Positions 9,306-21,758 of a DNA stretch of 64,000 bases are shown one piece after another. A program made the position numbers and the translations under genes. The notes beneath the pieces are model-generated. The model saw only the letters and a program-made list of their open reading frames with translations, searched no databases and was not told the origin of the DNA. The first letter of the stretch is position 1, and the number at the start of each line of letters is the position of its first letter. The stretch is from Cyanoderma ruficeps. Its lineage: Eukaryota > Chordata > Aves > Passeriformes > Timaliidae. The stretch is from contig VZDJ01000056.1 of the NCBI GenBank assembly GCA_008694505.1, positions 10,869,903-10,933,902 on the forward strand. The letters are read 5' to 3'.

Positions 9306-12300
9306 GAGAAGGGAGGTGCCCCATGGTGCTGCTTGCTCAAGGCCACTTCACTGGCATTTGGGGCTCTGTAATCTGAAGATCTGGGAGAATATTTGGGATT
9401 CTGGGTACCACCAAGGAGCTCTCATGGGACAGTCCCTGTCCCGTGTGGGGCTGGACCTGCTGGACCTGGTTTAGGAGGGGCTTTGCTTTGCTTCAGCTGA
9501 GACCGCTGAGTTTAAGGGGATTTTCTCTCTGATCTTACAAGAGCATCTCTGCACTGCTCATTGCTGCTTCTGCACTCAGAGCCCCCAGGCACTGAGGGAT
9601 TTTTGCAGGAATGATTTTGTGATATGGGATCATCTCCTGTGGAGCTGAGGGAGCAGCTCTGGGAGGTGCCACTCCTGTCCCACCCGAGCCACCAGTGGGA
9701 ATCCAAGCCACCTTTCCACTCATTTTCCTCCTGATGGAGCATCTCCCCATCCCAGCATCCCCAGGCAGGTGCTGTGGCAGGATGTTGAGTGTTTTGAGGA
9801 GCAGCTGGGCAGGGTTGGGTGGGCTGGCACCCACCTGGAGCCGGGGGGAGGAGGTGGGGCTGCAGGAACTCCTTATAAAAGGAAAAGCTGGTGGAAAACC
9901 CTAAATTATGCTGGTCTGAGCTCTGGGGCAGAGCAGAAGGGGCTCCCAGGGCCTGTCCTAGCTCTGGTGAGTTGGGGGAAAGCTCTCAGGGGGATGTTTG
10001 GGTGTTGAGGAAGGTGGTGGAGTGAGAATTTTGCTTGGAGGGAGCATCTTTTTGGGAATTAGGGCTGGGTAATGGTGCTGGTCTGTGTTTATTTGTGCCT
10101 CTGGTGGGTCTGTTTCACAGAACTTTATTTTCCCTACCCTGATACCTCCTGTGCAGGTCCCTGGGTAAAACTGATGTTTTTATGTAGATAACACTTCAGT
10201 TTCTTGAAACTGAGGCTCCTGTTGAACATCTCCGTGTGCTGTTGCCCCCCAGAAAGGTGCCTCTAACTGATTTTCTCGTGGCTGGAAATAATAAGGATTA
10301 TTTTGTCTTGAGAACCGTCTTGGAGCTGGGTCTGGCTAAGCAGGAACTGTTTTAGGATTTATTTGCATCTTTGGTTGCAAACCATGAGGAGCCCACAGTG
10401 GTCAGCTGAGTTTTAAAGCTGGTCAGAACCTTGGGGGATGTTTTAGTTAACTCCTGACCAAACTGTACAAAAGCACAATGAGGTTTTTCTCATTGCTGGG
10501 CTGTAGAAGCTGTGTGTAAAGGGAATTTACCCTATGCTATGCAGCTTCCCAGCGTTTGTCACTGCAGCTTTTGCTTTGTGTGTTGTTCCTGTCTCTCCCT
10601 TCCATGGCATTTACTGGTTAATTCTTTCCATTCTATTCCATCTATTAGTGTATTTATCTTTTTATGTTTCTGTTTCCACGCATTTTATTAAGCCTATGAA
10701 AAGAACACTGGAAAGGAAAAGGAGCAGTTTATCTTTCTTAAATAGCAACTTCTTTTAGACACTTGGGCCATTTCCCTTGTGCCTTAATCCATTGCTCACA
10801 CCTCTGGGGATGATCAGCCGGGAGGTTTTTTTTTCCCCAAAAGAACTCCTATTTCTTACTCCTACTTTTTCCCTCACACTCCTCCTTGGAGATGGCCCCA
10901 ACCTAAATCATGAGCTGCTCTGCCTTTGAGGATCGAGCAACACCCTTAAGCACAGAAATGCTCAAATTCAAGTTATCAGTGTTTTTATACAGAATGTGTC
11001 GATAATCTGTGGGGGAAAATTTGGGGTTTGCTCATCAAAACGGGCCTAAAACGTTCCAAAATCGAGGTAAGCCTCAGGAATGGTTCCCATTCCAAGCAGC
11101 CGAGTGTGTGGCTGGATCCCTGAGCAGCCTCATCCCGGGGAATGCTGGCTCAGCCTGAGCTTGTGCTGTGTGTTAGGGAGTTTATGACCTGTGTAAAAAC
11201 CACGGCCAGTCCAACAGCTGCCTGCTGAATAATTCAGCACATGGATGGGAGGATGACTTTGGAGATGTTGGTTTAACTCTTTCAGTGGAGCTGCTGCAGC
11301 CCTGGCAGGATCCCTGGTGTTCCACAGCACCTTTGGGGCAGGAGGTGCAAGCAGAACTAAAAGGGAGACAGAAGAACAGATTTGGTATTGATGGGAATTT
11401 TAAATGAAATGCATTTTTTTTAGTAGAACTGGCTAAAAGACCTCAAAATCCTAGGAAAAAAACGGGTTTATTTGTTGAATCCTCAAACTTTTTTAGTTTT
11501 GAAAAGGAAATGTGAAACCTGACTTATTTTTTTCAGGAAAAGCAAAAACACCTGTAAAAACTTTTATAAATCTTCATTCTCCTTAAGTCATTTGTAGAAA
11601 TATATTGAGCTGCTCTTGGTTTTTTTTTTTCCCTTGAACACTTTCTAACCAGCTTTGTTGCAGTAATGGCGATTTCAGACCTAAAGCCAGTCTGTTTTAT
11701 TTAGATGTAACAAAATTTTTGGTGACTTTCTGCTTTACTTCTAAGCTTCACTTGACCCCAGGCTTATTTAACCTTGACCCCAGGTGAAATACGTTATTTA
11801 AAAGATAAAATGAACAAAGGGGGGATGAAAACCTCTTCAATTTTTGAAAGTTTCCAGTGTCTGGGTGTTTGTCTTGATAGAGCCGATTGTCTCAGCTTGT
11901 TTTGTGGGGGATATTTATAGAGATACACGCAGCATATTTATATTTGTGAAATGTAAAAAATAGATTTATACCATCTCATTGCTTTATGAAACAACATATT
12001 TGCTTAAATGGATTCTTAGATAAGGTTCTACTGTCTGAAGGTCCCTTGAACAGCAAAATTCCTATTTCTTAGTAAGAAATAAATTGCAACTTCGTGCTAA
12101 AACAGAAGTACTTTTGAAATTTGGCTGTTTCAATTTGGAATTTTTTGAATTTTTTTTAAATTGGCTTCCTTTCTTTTGAGATCCCTGATGTTTTGCCAGT
12201 CGTGTGTTCCTGTGCTCGGGTTTCCCCTGGAGGAGCTGTTGCCCACACAGTGTGCTTGGCTGAGTCTTTCTGTCCTCGTTTTTTGGCCTCTCAGTTGCCA

Positions 12301-12659
12301 AGCTCCCATTCTGACCTTCCTGAGCAGGATTTTGGCTGCTCTTGAGGGGTTTTTTTGTGGAACTCAGACAAGTCTGTGTGTGATTCCCAGCCCTCCTCCT
12401 TCCCTGTGATCTCAGGGAAGCTTCAGAGAGCATCACCCCAGCAAAATGAGGCTGCTGAGAGCCTTGGAAAAGTCTGGCACTCTTATTGTGTTCTTGCTGC
12501 TGAAATTGGTTGAGTTTCAGCATTGGGTACCAAAGGATCAAGGCAGGAGTGCCAGGCACTGGGAACAGAAAAGAGCTGAGCAGCTAAAAATCAAAAACTC
12601 CTGGGCTTTTAAAATGGTTTTACATGGCGTTGGAACTAAAACAGTCTGAGAGCTTGGAA
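9306..12659. other. Unique non-coding DNA, no gene seen
   Basis: GC-rich at first (9306-10010), then AT-rich. Open frames do not exceed 165 codons and none shows a recognised domain. A short word, CTTGACCCCAGG, occurs twice near 11752 and 11773. T-runs lie at about 10828, 11621 and 12150. No CR1 signature was recognised. Confidence 0.55.
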
Positions 12660-13018
12660 TTGTAGAAATCCTGAGGTAGGAGTGATGCCTTGGGAAGGCT
12701 GAGCTGGAACAGAGACTGGACACAGCTGGAGAATAAAGTAGAGATTTATTGAAAGGCCTTTAGGATCCACCTTGGGCAGGACAGGGCCTGACCAGGACTA
12801 CACCCAAGGTGGGCCCAAAATGGTCACAAAATGGACACAAAATGGTCACAAAATGGTCNGTGCAAACACACCTGGGCTCCTTCACAACCCGAATTATCTC
12901 AGTCCCCATGGCCAAACCCAAGGGGAAATTGTTGATTTGATCTCCCTGCAGCTGTGGAACACCATGAAGGGAAAGAAGAGTAATTTATACATATATTAAA
13001 CCAAAAAAAAAAAAAAAA
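12660..13018 (-). mobile_element. Antisense ERV LTR fragment
   Basis: The plus strand reads GAGATTTATTGAAAGGCC, so the minus strand carries an AATAAA polyadenylation signal near 12748. This is followed by CCACCTTGGGCAGGACAGGGCCTGACC, ACACCCAAGGTGGG and a run of ACAAAATGG words. I recognise this order from songbird LTRs lying in reverse. The right end has AT-rich sequence and a run of about 17 A residues at about 13002-13018. The left boundary, near TGTAGAAATCC at 12661, is a guess. No open retroviral frame is present. Confidence 0.55.
12817..12858. repeat. Short 10-12 bp tandem repeat (ACAAAATGG) beside an unresolved base
   Basis: Four copies of an AAAATGGtCAC/AAAATGGaCAC unit stand in a row inside the antisense LTR fragment. 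A single N follows at 12859. Such arrays vary in copy number between LTR copies and between individuals, and the N suggests that reads disagreed there. Confidence 0.8.
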
Positions 13019-16000
13019 AGGAAGGGATTTTGGCAAATCCTGTGCTTATTATATTTTCCCCTTGCTTTTTCTCTAATTTTCCCTGGAAAATAATCCTGCT
13101 TATTCATGATGCTGCTGCAATAATTGAACTCCTGAGGGGAGAGGAGGAGGGAAAAAAGCTCCCCATATAAATTACTACTTGAGACCTGTTGTGTTTTGAC
13201 AGGTGTCAGGGCTGGGGAGCTGAGCTGGGTCTGGGGAGGGCTCAGTATCCCTGGGCTGCAGACTGAGGCCTTGCTGTGCCTCTGAATGTGGCCAGATTAC
13301 ATTACAAACCAATTTTTTTGCCTTTTTTTCCCCCTTCTCCTAGTCATAACCTACTGACTCCGAGGGAATAAATAGAGAAAATAACTCCCTGGTTCTTTTG
13401 CAGAGTGTTGCTGCAGGAGTGGGAATAGAAGGGAGGCGACTTCCTGCAGGACAGAAAATGCTCGTGGTGCTTCTGTGGAAATTCAGGAAGACAAAATGAG
13501 TTAAATTAGGAGGAATTTGAAAGGAGCAATTTGCTGCTGTCCATGAAGCTCCTCTGATTTTAGTTAATATTTAGAATGTGCTGGTTGTGGGTGATAAATA
13601 CACGTGGCCCTCACTAAAATATCTTGGGTTTTAGTGAGTGTTTTGAAAGTATTTTAGACTCGTCGTTCAGGATTTGTCTGTTTTTTGTAAAATTATGTGA
13701 TTATGCATTAACTAGATGGTGCTAAGCTAAATAAGTCGATTTTTTTTGTCTGGATGTGCTGCTTGCACTTGTCACACATGGGGGACAGTCCCATCTTCCA
13801 CTTTTATGGTTTATTTCAGATAGGCTGGTGGAAATAACAGAGAAAAAAATTTCCTTTCTGGATTTGTTCTTCCTCGTTGGTTTTGGGCTTGAACTCACCT
13901 TTAGCTGCCGTCTGCTGCTCCTAAATAATGAGACTTTTGGGCGTATCAGTGACTTCATTTAGAAGCCATCACTCAGAAGGAACGTACCTTGGAAAAGGTT
14001 GTATTTTATTGCCAGGTTTTCAATATTTGGGGGTATTTTATGCGTCCTCTGGAAGAAGTGTTTGACTGAGACACAATTTCCGAACACGGATTGCTGATTA
14101 GAGATGGAACTGCTGTGCCCAAGAAATCCTGGATGGTTTTTGCAGGGAAGGGAAGTTTATTGTACCTCAGTCACTGCTGACATTCTCCTGCTTTCGGGAA
14201 GGTTTTTGGGAGGCTTTTGCTGATGCCGTGTCAATTTTATTACCCTTACTTGCTGTCCTTTGTGCTCACTGCTTAAAGCAGCTGAATAAGGTAAAAATAT
14301 TGACATTTTTGGTAGCTCATGTATGATTTTCCTGCTCTCCAAATCCTGGATTTTATCACCTTTTCCAGCTGGCTCTTAATGCCAAGGTGGCTTTTCCCCA
14401 GGTTTTCTTAGTGGGATCCAGGACTTGCTAAATAATTGTCTTAAAAATCGATAATGCAACAGTGCTGTTTAGTTACAGTGCAGAAGTTTTAAAAATAAGA
14501 GGTTTTTCTCAAGTTGGAGTAGAAGTTTTTTGGATATCCAGTGGGATTTTTTTTTTCCAGTGGGACATTTCCTCTCCTGGCTTTATCCAGGGCTCTTGGT
14601 GAGACCCCAAGAGCAGAAGCAGAGTTCATGTGGCTCTGCTGCTTTTCAGAGCATTAATAAATAGGAATACCACAGTGAAACTTCAGCTCTGCCCCTTTGC
14701 TCCCCAAGATGATGGGTTAAAATTTATAGAAAATTTAAAAAGAAAAATACTATTTGTGTTGAGGCACTGTTGGGGTGAGGAGGTTCATCTGACCCTGTAC
14801 CTCCCACCCCAAACACCCCCCAGGTTTTTTTGGGAACTTGCAAATCTTTGGGACTTTCCCTCCAGCGTTTCAAGCTTTGATTTTCATTTTTTTTGTTGTT
14901 GTTTTCATTGTCACAACTCTGCTCATCCAACTCTGCTCCACGCTGGTGGAACAGGGCAACATCAAGTTACATCTCTTGCTTGTCCTGTTGCTTTTTCCAC
15001 ATTTAGGAATGAGGGGTGAGCACCTGGAAGTGACTTTTTTTGGTGGCCACACCAAAGTTTGAACCCCTCTGCAGCCTCCCCGTGTCTCTGCACTGCCTGA
15101 CCTACTTGTGCAACTTCTTAGCAATTCTTCAGAAGAAACCAGCTTGGAAGGCAGAGTAGACCTTGTTGTTTTTTTTATTTTTTTAAATTATTTTTTGGAG
15201 AACATGGTGCTGAGGGGAGGATGTGGGCGATCTGAAATGTCTTGGGGTTTGCAAGGACAAGGAACAAATTAAGAAGGAGCAAAACAAACAATTTAGTGGT
15301 GATGGAGCTGTAGCTCCAGCGAGGAGAGGCTGTGGGCGTGCATCCATTTTATCTCGCTGCACAAGATGATTCCTCACCACAGAAGGTCATAAAAAAAAAA
15401 AAAAAACCTCTCACTGCTGAGCGTTGGGAGATAATTTTGCTAAAAGTTGGAAATGTTTTATTAGCAGTAAATATTTAAGGCCTTCGTTTACAGCGCTCGG
15501 GGGATTGTGAGTACATACCTCAGCTTGGCAAATCAGCCCTGAATTGTCACCTCAGAGAAAAACCCAATGGCAAAACCTGGGAAATGAACTGTCAGGGCTG
15601 CTAATTATTATGTGTTGTGTGGACATTAATTACTCAGTGCCTGATTTGGTTGTTTTTTTTTAATCAGTGACCTTTCCTGTGTGGTGCTTTGTAATTGGTG
15701 CAGGTGATTAGAGAGATTTCTGAGCACTCTTGTGATTTCTGCTTCTGGCACTGCAATCCCAGCAAGAAACCATTTAATACATTGGGGTGATGGGAGCAAG
15801 GAATGAAGGGGAGCTGGTGGTGCCCTGGCAGTGTAGCTGGTTGAGTTCTGCTGGAGCTCTCATGCCAAGATGTGACATGTCGTGATGTGACGTGGGACCC
15901 TTCTGCTCTGTGCCATTAGCTGAGACAGGCCTTGGCCCCTTGGAAAGTGCAGAAATCCAGAAGTTTTACGAGATCCCATCAGATTTGGTGGGGCTGTGGT

Positions 16001-18884
16001 GGGATTGTCTCAGAGCAGGGGCTGGGGATGGCTTGGGGAGCTCACACAGCCTCAGCTCCCTGGGGACAGGGAGTGGAGTCGGGTCTTGGGCAGCTTTAGA
16101 GCTGCTGCACTGACACCTCGTTAAAATGGAGATTATAAACCTGCAGCTTACGGTGATGGTGACTAAAATGTAGTTGTTTCCTTACGAGAAGCTGGTACAG
16201 CCCATCCCCTGCTGCTGCTTGGAGAGTGAAATGAAGATGTTTCACGTTGGTAGGGAAAAGCCACAAGCCCAAAAATGCGACTGTGTCAGAAGTGTCCCTT
16301 TGTGTCGCCAAAGGCTGACAAGTTCAGCTGCAGTGACCTCCGGGGAGTTGATGGGCTCTGTGCAAATGAGAACAGAATCTCTTGATCAGCACTTTGGAGA
16401 GGCAGAGGCATCGCTCAGACAATGAAAAGCAATTTAATTTGTGTCATTACTTTGCGTTTCAAGTAAGAAGGTGATGAACACATCCTCCTCTCCAGTGCAG
16501 CACCTGGAGTTATCCTGGGCTTTTTTTCCTGGTGCCTGAATCTCTGTGGGAAAACAGCTTTGGGAGAACACCTTTCAAACAGGTGCTGCTTCTTGGAGCA
16601 GTCAATGAAAGTTTTTTTACAGTCAGTAAAAGTGTTTTTTTGATGGAGCAGGAAAACCCATTTTAAGCAGTAGAGACAATTTTTAGGGTTATGCACCTTA
16701 CAAGTTCAGTTTAGGAATCAGCTGGTGAATCCCTTTGACCTGCATAGCTGCATGTTGATAATAAATATAGACACCACAAATGTTTGGAGAGGTTGTCAGA
16801 GAAATCTCAGTGCTCTCGTCATTTGTGAAGCAAATGACAACGAACAAATGGGATTGTAAAGCCTGAAAATCCAATATAAATTTGTAACGCTCATCCCCAC
16901 TTGATGAGACCAAATAAGAGTTTGAAATATTTATTTTTTACAGGTTTTTTTGTTAGAATAAATGACACGAGATGTCTATTCCGACAGCATTTTGCTTGGA
17001 AGTGAAAGCCCTCAGTCCCTGGGAGAGCTGTGCTGGGGATTAGGCTGCTGGAGTTTTTCCTTCAGGAGATAGATGACACTCCCAGAACGATTTTGGCTGA
17101 CTCACTAAACAGCGTTTAAATGCACAGGAAATGCTTCTGCACATGGGATTGATATTTCAGCTCCAGAAAACTCTGGCTGTTCCTTTGAGCTCCCATAATC
17201 AATCCACTGCTGAGAGTGGGGAGCAGGAGGAAGGCCAGGGCTGCTGGGGAAGGGCTGGGCTGCCCTGGGGGTGATGTTGATCCAGGTGGTGAAAACTCAG
17301 AGTTCACATCCTCTGGCTTGGCTTTGGGAAGCAGCAGAGCCAGGATTAGGGCAGAGCTGTGGGGTTTGTCCCGGGAATGTCCTCTTGGAGCAGGAATAGG
17401 GATGGCAACGGAGCAGCTTTCCTCCTGAGGGCTGCTGGAAATGAAGAGACGCCAGAGCAGGTTCAGACACACTTCATTATTTATTAGCATTTATTAATGA
17501 GCCCATAGTCCACGGGATTGTGGTCCTCGTGCTCCTTTAGCCTAATTGCAGAATATCCTGTGGAAGGTTTGGAAGTTCATATTAACAAACAGGAGCAGGA
17601 AAAGGTCTTTACAGTGGACAGGGGGGTTGAGATAAAGACAAATGTGCGGTGTGAGGGCTCCTGGAGTGTCTAATTTGAGACTGGAGTGAAGCAGAGATGC
17701 AAAATCTCAAAATTTAATCTTGGTTAAAAACTGAATTTAGAAAATAAGACAAGTCTGTGGTTTGGCAGGTGATGCAAAACAGTGCCAGAGGGGGGGCTGG
17801 TTCCATAAAGCTGAACCCACAACAGAGCCAGGGACAGGAAAAAGATAAAAATGATCAGCAAATGAGCTGTTGTGTGCTTGAAGTGACCAAGGGAGAATTT
17901 TGGGTTGAGGAATCCCAACCTGATGCTCAGTAACGTCCCTGTCCTGGGCCAGGCTTGGTTTCCATCCCCAGGGAAACACCTCAGCCTGGTCTCCAGGTGC
18001 TCTGAGGAAAGATGCTTTAGGCACGGCAGGATCTGCAAATGATGCTAAAAAACTCCCAGGAGGGGAAATGCCCCTCGGGTTTCTCTGGGAATGCTGCTCT
18101 CAGCCCCGTCTGCGCTGGTTTGTGTCAATATAAACTGGGAGTGTAATGTATGGATTTCTGCAGGCAGCAGATGAGAGATCAGCACTTCTCCAGGCTCTCA
18201 TCAGTGCTCCCTCTTGCCAGCTCCCAAAGAACTGCCTCCACAAAAAAGAAAAAAAAAAAATTGTGGAATTTTTCTGTGCAAATACACAGTATTACTGTGA
18301 AATGAATCCTCTCTATTTTTATTTTCTCTCCTTAAGCCGTTTTTTTTCCCCTCTCTTGAAGGATGTGCTGTTCCTTTACATGAAATGAGGCTTGCACAAA
18401 ACTTGAGGTTTTCGGGTGTTTTTGGAAGTTACAGCTTCAAGAACGACTGCAGTGGTGACTGGGGAGCTGCACTAAAAGTGTTGTTGCCTTTTCCTTTGGA
18501 GACAACTTCCTCTCCGTGTTCTGAAGGGTTTTTTTTTTTTAAAGCCTCCTGTTGACAAGGGATGCAGAAAATACTGAACCTGCTAAATTCAGATTTTAGT
18601 TTGCTGTCTCCTGTAGTGTCACCTGAGGGAGGGAGCAGAGTCTGTGCCCCCGTTCCAGGTTGTTTTTCACTTGGGGTGAAGGTGTAGGTTTGAATTTCTG
18701 GGGAGCTGTGGCCAAACCCTCCAGGCTAAGGGAGGTTTCTTTATTATTTAGCAAAATTGCTTGGGCATGCTGATGTTTGGGGGGAAAGTAATTTAAAAGC
18801 TTCAGGTTTTCTAGCAAGGAAGTTCAGGTTCAGTGCTGCTGGTGAGGATAATGCACAATTAATTGATTCACCATCTCCAACACA
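13019..18884. other. Unique non-coding DNA, no gene seen
   Basis: The longest repeat-free stretch on the left half. Open frames reach 129 codons without recognised domains. Homopolymers occur at about 13313, 14546, 15171, 15390-15406, 18246-18260 and 18529-18541. Small AT-rich patches with ATTAATTA-type words (15605-15670) could be conserved, but nothing marks them out. No transposon family was recognised. Confidence 0.5.
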
Positions 18885-18985
18885 GAATTTTAAAGGTGGG
18901 AAAAGCCCTCTGAGAGGAGTCCAAACATTAACCCAGCGCTGCCAGGTCACCAACTGAGCACCAAATCTGCAGGTTTTATCAAGAG
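18885..18985 (-). mobile_element. CR1 LINE fragment
   Basis: The plus strand reads GGTGGGAAAAGCCCTCTGAGAGGAGTCCAAACATTAACCCAGCGCTGCCAGGTCACCAACTGAGCACC. That is the complement of a well-known stretch of avian CR1, in which AAAAGACCTC, GAGTCCAACC, ATTAACCCAGCACTGCC and CCACC follow in this order. About 100 bp remain, and both ends are lost. Confidence 0.75.
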
Positions 18986-19021
18986 TGTCTTGCAATTCCT
19001 GTGGGATGAAATCCTGTGCAG

Positions 19022-19058
19022 AAACCAGAATATTCTGAATTTGAGAATATTCTGGTTT
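19022..19058. other. Perfect 15-bp inverted repeat built from heat-shock-element halves
   Basis: The arm AAACCAGAATATTCT (19022-19036) is exactly the complement of AGAATATTCTGGTTT (19044-19058), with a 7-base loop GAATTTG. Each arm contains the self-complementary decamer AGAATATTCT, which is a GAAnnTTC dimer as bound by heat-shock factors. The loop adds another GAA. The stem is too short for a microRNA precursor. It could be a protein-binding site, a cruciform-prone palindrome or a small transposon relic. Confidence 0.9.
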
Positions 19059-20113
19059 GAGTCAATATCCCTCTGCCAAGGCAGAGCGTTTCAAGAAGTT
19101 GAAACACAGAAATCCACAGAAGTGTTCCTGTTGTCGGAACCTGCAATTGCTGAAGGATTTGAGTGGATACGTGCTGCTGGCATGATCTGCTAAGCAGACA
19201 GAACCAGAATGTAGAGGTTTTTCCACCTGTCACCTTTTCCTTCCACCCCAAAATGATGCAGCATCCCAAGTACTGGCTGGGCATGTGGGGGATGAGGTTT
19301 GTGCCGGAGCGAGAGCCCACCCAACGTGAGCAGCTCCAGCAGGAGAAAGCAGGAACGAGCTTGGTAGTAACTGCATTCACTGGGGGCGTGGGGGAAGAGG
19401 AGAACCAAGATTTCATCCCGAGTCTCCCACGTTGAGTGCCAAAAAAAGCCACCCTGGCTGGGTTCTGCACACAGGCATGACAGGCATGGGAGAAACAAAA
19501 GCCCAGAGCGTGGTGAGGTGCAGCTCTGAAGGTTGTGTGTGGCAGGTGTTCTGAGAGACACCTCCTGTGCCTTGGGTGCCCACGGGAGCTCAGGGCTGCT
19601 TGGGAGCTGGGTGGGCTCGAAATCTCACTGTGCTCAGGAGATCAGGCTTGGCTAAGTCAGAACTGCAGGTTTTTTGGGTTTTTTTTCTTTGTTTTCAGCA
19701 GCCGCAGCTTCGTAGGTGTCTAAAAATATGCAGCGACGTTGGTGTTGGAGCGTTGCTTGACTCGTGCGAGTTGTTCTCCCAAACTTTCCCTGAGTGAAGT
19801 GATAAGTTGAACAGTTACAGTAAACAGAGTAATATTTTGATTGGTACAAAACCTTTCGTTTCTTCTCGATGTCTAATTAGCGTAGCTCTGAATGTCAAAT
19901 ATTTACCCGCTCTCCCCGGCGCTGTGCTCACTTCGGTGGGCTCCATCTGGCTCTCCCTGCCTCGAGCCTGTTCCTCATGGAAAAGCTTTCCCAGACCCAG
20001 GGTTGGTGCTGGATCCCACCTGTTCCCTTCCAGGTCTCCTGAACTGGGAGGGGAGCTCTTGCCTCCAGCAAATCTGGGTGGGAAATAGAGCTGTGCAAGC
20101 CACAGGGAGCTGG
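19059..20113. other. Unique non-coding DNA, no gene seen
   Basis: Overlapping open frames up to 123 codons occur on both strands without recognised domains. T-run at about 19672-19688. The sequence just left of 20114 does not match the left arm of the other two LTR copies. Confidence 0.5.
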
Positions 20114-20564
20114 ATTCCCTCTCCAGGCCTGGCAGTCAAGGACACCTCACTGCCCCAGGCCTGAGAGATGGAAACTAAAGTGAGTTGGGGGCAGCAAACT
20201 GGGGGTAAATGATTCATTACCTGAAGCTGTAATTGGAAGATGAACCCCAAAATGCAAATGGACCAAACTGATCAAAGTGTGAAAACCCGTGACCCGGGGT
20301 CCATTTTGGGTGCAGCCCCTGGGGGGGTTTTGTGTGCCCTAAATGTACCTGAGGGCCCTTCAATAAATAGAACAGCTTTTTATTCCCTGAATTCTGTCTG
20401 GCCTCTGTTTTTAGGTAGCCCCAAAAAGCATCAGTGGCACTGGGAGTGAAGGATATTTGAAATAAAAGCCGATGTGGGGAAGCCCTTGGTGAATGTGAAC
20501 CATTAAAAGGTGCCCTGGGGGGTGTGTAGGTCTGGAAATGGCAGCACGAGGCAGAATTGGGTTC
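20114..20564 (+). mobile_element. ERVL-like LTR repeat, copy 2 of 3 (5'-truncated, with 3' extension)
   Basis: Matches the other copies from TTCCTCTCCAGGCCTGG onward, but the left 110 bp or so of copies 1 and 3 are missing. It reaches the CATCA end at 20433, has AATAAATAG near 20363 as a polyadenylation signal, and continues with about 131 bp that are also present in copy 3. If CATCA is the LTR end, this extension would be ERV leader sequence. TGGCACTGGGAGTG at 20435 begins with TGG in the place of a primer-binding site, and its GGAGTG part fits tRNA-Leu only loosely. No protein frame survives. Confidence 0.75.
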
Positions 20565-20744
20565 CTGTGGGGAGAAGGTCCATGGGTGAAGCTCTCAGGT
20601 TGGGAGATCTCAAACCACATCCTTGCTGAAAGCTGCTGGTGGGTGGGAGTGGTACATCCACAGTAAATGAAGGCAGAATATCCCTTTAGACTACCAGGGA
20701 TGCAGTTCCCCAGGGCAGAATGTGATGCAGCAGCTTTTTATATC
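20565..20744. other. Short unique spacer between LTR copy 2 and CR1
   Basis: No feature was recognised. It starts where the match between copies 2 and 3 breaks down. Confidence 0.4.
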
Positions 20745-20945
20745 CACGGAATCGCAGAAAAGTTTGGGTTGGAAGGGATTTGAAATCCCATCCAGTGCCA
20801 CCCCTGCCACCTTCCACTATCCAGGCTGCTCCAGTCCCTGTCCAGCCTGGCCTTGGGCACTTCCCAAATTCCCAGTTCTCTGGGAATTCCATCCCAGCCC
20901 CTTTCCACCCTCACAAGGAGGAATTTCTTCTCAGTATCCAATTTT
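20745..20945 (-). mobile_element. CR1 LINE 3'-end fragment
   Basis: From left to right it reads GGAATCGCAGAA, GTTTGGGTTGGAAGGGA, CCATCCAGTGCCACCCCTGCCA, CCAGGCTGCTCCAGTCCCTGTCCAGCCTGGCCTTGGGCACTTCC and finally CCACCCTCACAAGGAGGAATTTCTTC. This is the complement of the CR1 tail in the right order. About 200 bp remain, with 5' truncation as usual for CR1. Confidence 0.9.
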
Positions 20946-21758
20946 CAGGGACTTCAGGAGCAAGCCCATTACAGGAGCAGGGGTGTCCTCTGGTTGTGTC
21001 TTCCTCATATCAAATTGGAATTCAAGCTACAACCCAGGACATGGGTGCTTATCTTCAGGCAAAATGTCAGAATTCTTTTTCTGCCTCTCCTGTCTGGGAT
21101 GTGTTGATAGTGGAAAATAAAAAAACCTTGTATTTCCTTCTATCATTTTTTGCTGCGTTTCTGGTTCCCACTGAATTCTAGTTTCCTAAACATCATCTCC
21201 ATTCGCCACGTGTTCTCTGTGTGACCCATACCCAGCTACCAAGCATGTGAAGCTTTAGGTTTAAAGCATGTATCGAACAAATTTCCTGGGTTTTTTCCTA
21301 TTTCTTTCAAATTTTATTAGCATGTGGTTTTGCTTATCCAATGGGAAATGGCTGTGCTTCGGCCTTTTTTGTGGGATTTAGGTTGGTTTGTCGTCAGCTG
21401 AGAGCTCTGCTGAGTTACCAGTGGAAGAGCTGCAGCCTTTAGTGAAGTCAGAGGTGGAAAAAAATCCAGGTTTGGGTCATCCCAGGTGGAAAGGTTGAAG
21501 CCCAGGCTGATGTGCAGGGTCTGGAATGGAGCAAGGCTGGGGGTTTTGGGTTCCCCCTCACGGACTGGGGGGAACTGAATCAAGCAGTGGAAAAGGATCT
21601 GAGCAGGTGACTGCTGTTGTCTCGTGGCACTTGGGAAGCAGCAAATAAAAGCAATCTAAGGCTCTTCCTCTGCAAAACAAATTAACAACAACAAGAATTA
21701 ATTTGGTGCCTTAAAATATCAGTGTAACCAACGCTCCATTTGAATTTCTTTCTTTCAG
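20946..21758. other. Unique DNA leading to the candidate exon
   Basis: No repeat was recognised. From about 21600 the sequence becomes AT-rich and even in texture. It ends with a possible branch region (GTAACC near 21724) and the pyrimidine tract TTTCTTTCTTTCAG before 21759. Confidence 0.4.
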
